Of a stretch of DNA of 50,660 bases, positions 49,396-50,660 are shown piece by piece. Origin of the DNA: Candidatus Uhrbacteria bacterium. GTDB lineage: Bacteria > Patescibacteriota > Patescibacteriia > UBA9934. The stretch spans positions 1-50,660 of the forward strand of contig CALRGY010000005.1 of the NCBI GenBank assembly GCA_943358395.1. The letters run 5' to 3'. The position numbers and the translations under genes are program-made. The notes beneath the pieces were generated by a model that saw only the letters and a list, made by a program, of their open reading frames with translations, was not told the DNA's origin and did not search any database. Every line of letters starts with the position of its first letter. Positions within the stretch are counted from its first letter, which is position 1.

Positions 49396-50252
49396 AGCTC
49401 ATCGATTCACATGCCCACCTTCACTTTCCCGCTTTTGATATCGATGGATTAGCGGTGCTCCAACGAGCTCGGGAGAACGGCATTTCTTTAATTACTGTTG
49501 GCACCAAGTTTTCGACGAGTGTTTCCGGAATCGCTTTTGCCGAGCAGAACGATGGTGTTTGGTGCACGATTGGTCTTCATCCCGGGCACGTCCATGATCA
49601 TAACTTTGTCGATGAACACGAGGAATCGGTGAGCGAACCGACGCCGGAGCGTGAATTCGATGCAGCGCGATACGAAACGCTCGTGAATCATCCAAAAGTC
49701 GTTGCCATCGGCGAATTTGGTTTAGATTATTCGCGAGTTCCGGATGGAATGAATGTTGAGGTATTCAAAGAAGATCAACGGAATGTTGCCCGTCAACAGC
49801 TCCAATTCGCCACAAAATACAATAAACCCGTCGTCATTCACTGTCGCGGAGGCGCAACCGCCGATGTAACAGGCGCTCACGATGATATGCGAATGCTCAT
49901 CGCTGAGGAGATTCATCGTGGCGGCTTGGAGCGCAAGGGGGTCATCCATTGCTTTACCGGCACCGCTAACGACGCTGCGCAGTACGCTGATCTTGGTTTT
50001 CTGATCTCGATCACCGGCATCGTCACCTTCGGCAAATCCGTTGCCGAGGCAGTGAAGATGATTCCGTTAGAGCAGATGATGATTGAAACAGATTGCCCCT
50101 ATCTTTCCCCGGTTCCGTTACGTGGAAAACGGAACGAACCAGCGAATGTTGCCCTTGTTGCGCAGGCCATCGCGGATCTCAAGGGCGTGGCGTTCGATGA
50201 GGTCGCGAGAGTCACCACGGCGAACGCAATACGGCTCTTTGGCTTACATTAG
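49392..50252 (+). CDS. tatD: TatD family metal-dependent DNase
   Basis: 286 aa. A TIM-barrel metallohydrolase: IDSHAHLHFPAFD (metal-binding HxH), IGLHPGHVHD, VAIGEFGLDYSRV (Glu ligand), KPVVIHCRGG (His), GVIHCFTGT (His) and MIETDCPYLSP (Asp), then RGKRNEPANV. TatD proteins are 3'-5' exonucleases. An unusual acidic insert (DEHEESVSEPTPEREFD) follows IGLHPGHVHDHNF. It is coupled to cvpA. Confidence 0.93.
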   Translation: MKLIDSHAHLHFPAFDIDGLAVLQRARENGISLITVGTKFSTSVSGIAFAEQNDGVWCTIGLHPGHVHDHNFVDEHEESVSEPTPEREFDAARYETLVNHPKVVAIGEFGLDYSRVPDGMNVEVFKEDQRNVARQQLQFATKYNKPVVIHCRGGATADVTGAHDDMRMLIAEEIHRGGLERKGVIHCFTGTANDAAQYADLGFLISITGIVTFGKSVAEAVKMIPLEQMMIETDCPYLSPVPLRGKRNEPANVALVAQAIADLKGVAFDEVARVTTANAIRLFGLH

Positions 50253-50305
50253 CCATTTATCCGGATTTCCCCAGGAATCATCTTCCAGGACTTCGGAGTT
50301 TACGG

Positions 50306-50311
50306 TATACT
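50306..50311 (+). promoter_or_regulatory. -10 of the ATP synthase operon
   Basis: TATACT ends 11 nt before ATG 50323. A weak TTCCAG lies 17 nt upstream at 50283-50288. Confidence 0.45.
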
Positions 50312-50322
50312 CACGCCGCTTT

Positions 50323-50562
50323 ATGGATGATTTCCGTTCTTCGATGATATTCGCGTTACGGGTTATGGCGGATATTTTTGGAACCATTCTTATTCCAGCA
50401 TTCGTTGCCGCGGTTCTTGGGCAACTCCTTGATACTCAATTCGGGACTGGTCGATGGATATTTGCAGGGCTCATGATAGTCGCTTTTGGGGGAACTACAG
50501 TTATTCTCGTCAAAAAAGTTCGGCATTATGCAAAAGAGTATCAAAAACTCATTACCCCTTAA
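50323..50562 (+). CDS. AtpI/AtpZ-like ATP synthase assembly protein
   Basis: 79 aa with two TM helices (FGTILIPAFVAAVLGQLL, WIFAGLMIVAFGGTTVIL) and a basic tail. Size, topology and position immediately before atpB are typical of AtpI/AtpZ, a small accessory protein of F-type ATP synthase operons linked to c-ring assembly or Mg transport. It overlaps atpB by 35 nt. Longer frames from 50083 lie inside tatD and are rejected. Confidence 0.8.
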   Translation: MDDFRSSMIFALRVMADIFGTILIPAFVAAVLGQLLDTQFGTGRWIFAGLMIVAFGGTTVILVKKVRHYAKEYQKLITP

Positions 50563-50660
50563 CCTTGCCATTATTCCTTTGGCTGCAGAGCCAATTGCGC
50601 ATATCGGCGCGTTTCCGGTAACGAATACCATGGTGAATGCCTGGCTTGTTACTCTCTTTT
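50528..50660 (+). CDS. atpB: F-type ATP synthase subunit a, N-terminal fragment
   Basis: Runs off the window end after 44 codons. It begins MQKSIKNSLPLNLAIIPLAA, and the following EPIAHIGAFPVTNTMVNAWLV matches the N-terminus of subunit a, where the first TM helix follows a FPVTNT/S motif. Subunit a forms the proton half-channels of the Fo motor. The remaining operon is expected to the right. Confidence 0.88.
   Translation, partial: MQKSIKNSLPLNLAIIPLAAEPIAHIGAFPVTNTMVNAWLVTLF

Noticed and set aside
50083-50562. Longer 159-aa version of the AtpI-like protein
   Set aside because: The upstream part overlaps tatD in another frame; a -10 box and family length favour ATG 50323.
1-50660. Alternative genetic code (TGA as Gly), as in some Patescibacteria
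   Set aside because: Well-conserved genes end properly at TGA (for example DUF1801, nrdJ, PBP), and no gene needs TGA read-through.

Overview
The window looks like a chromosomal segment of a Candidate Phyla Radiation (Patescibacteria) bacterium with moderate GC content and the standard genetic code: TGA, TAA and TAG all end genes. The lineage call rests on families typical of that group (a DUF5671 membrane protein, a CxxC-x17-CxxC zinc protein, a DUF5663-like protein), on very tight gene packing with many ATGA start/stop overlaps, and on many genes that have a promoter -10 box only 6-12 nt before the start codon and no Shine-Dalgarno site. A closer placement (for example Uhrbacteria-like) would be a guess.

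Layout. 1-4.5 kb: a GH3 glycosidase, a papain/NlpC-like unknown, MscL, small accessory proteins and a HAD phosphatase. 4.5-5.2 kb: a hairpin-dense segment with a tiny Arg/Ala-rich ORF, then a promoter with two NrdR-like boxes. 5.2-10 kb: B12-dependent ribonucleotide reductase (nrdJ), 0.8 kb of dispersed palindromic repeats, a 52-aa membrane protein and the cobalamin adenosyltransferase that would make the reductase cofactor. 10-16.4 kb: two unknowns, then cell-wall genes (class B PBP, murF), tsaC and an SGNH hydrolase. 16.8-25.4 kb: tRNA-Glu(CTC) followed by a switch-like hairpin pair and terminator, a GIY-YIG protein, an ABC exporter, an FAD oxidoreductase, engB, a spermidine-synthase-like protein, a zinc protein and another repeat field. 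25.4-35 kb: a DUF62 SAM hydrolase, trhO, two ABC-F proteins, a two-component system, a secreted protein, an FMN-binding protein with its ApbE flavin transferase, and greA. 35-44.3 kb: msrB, proS, a 45-aa basic protein, a [2Fe-2S] thioredoxin-fold protein, leucyl aminopeptidase, and a 1489-aa membrane protein ending in a GT2 glycosyltransferase. 44.3-50.7 kb: AhpC, a tRNA-like gene, a DUF3179 protein, rsmI, metG, cvpA, tatD and the start of the F-type ATP synthase operon.

Most unusual: (1) two different dispersed palindromic repeats sit in frame inside coding genes (greA and an ABC-F gene), each with a nearly identical intergenic copy elsewhere in the window; (2) a ~120-nt hairpin leader with compensatory base changes lies directly upstream of two unrelated genes and hides the ribosome binding site, and a third copy carries two 24-bp palindromes flanked by TGA repeats for which the other copies give empty sites; (3) near-leaderless promoters are widespread; (4) there is a compact flavinylation gene set and a giant glycosyltransferase fusion. 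All functions are inferred from motifs and context; no database search was run.
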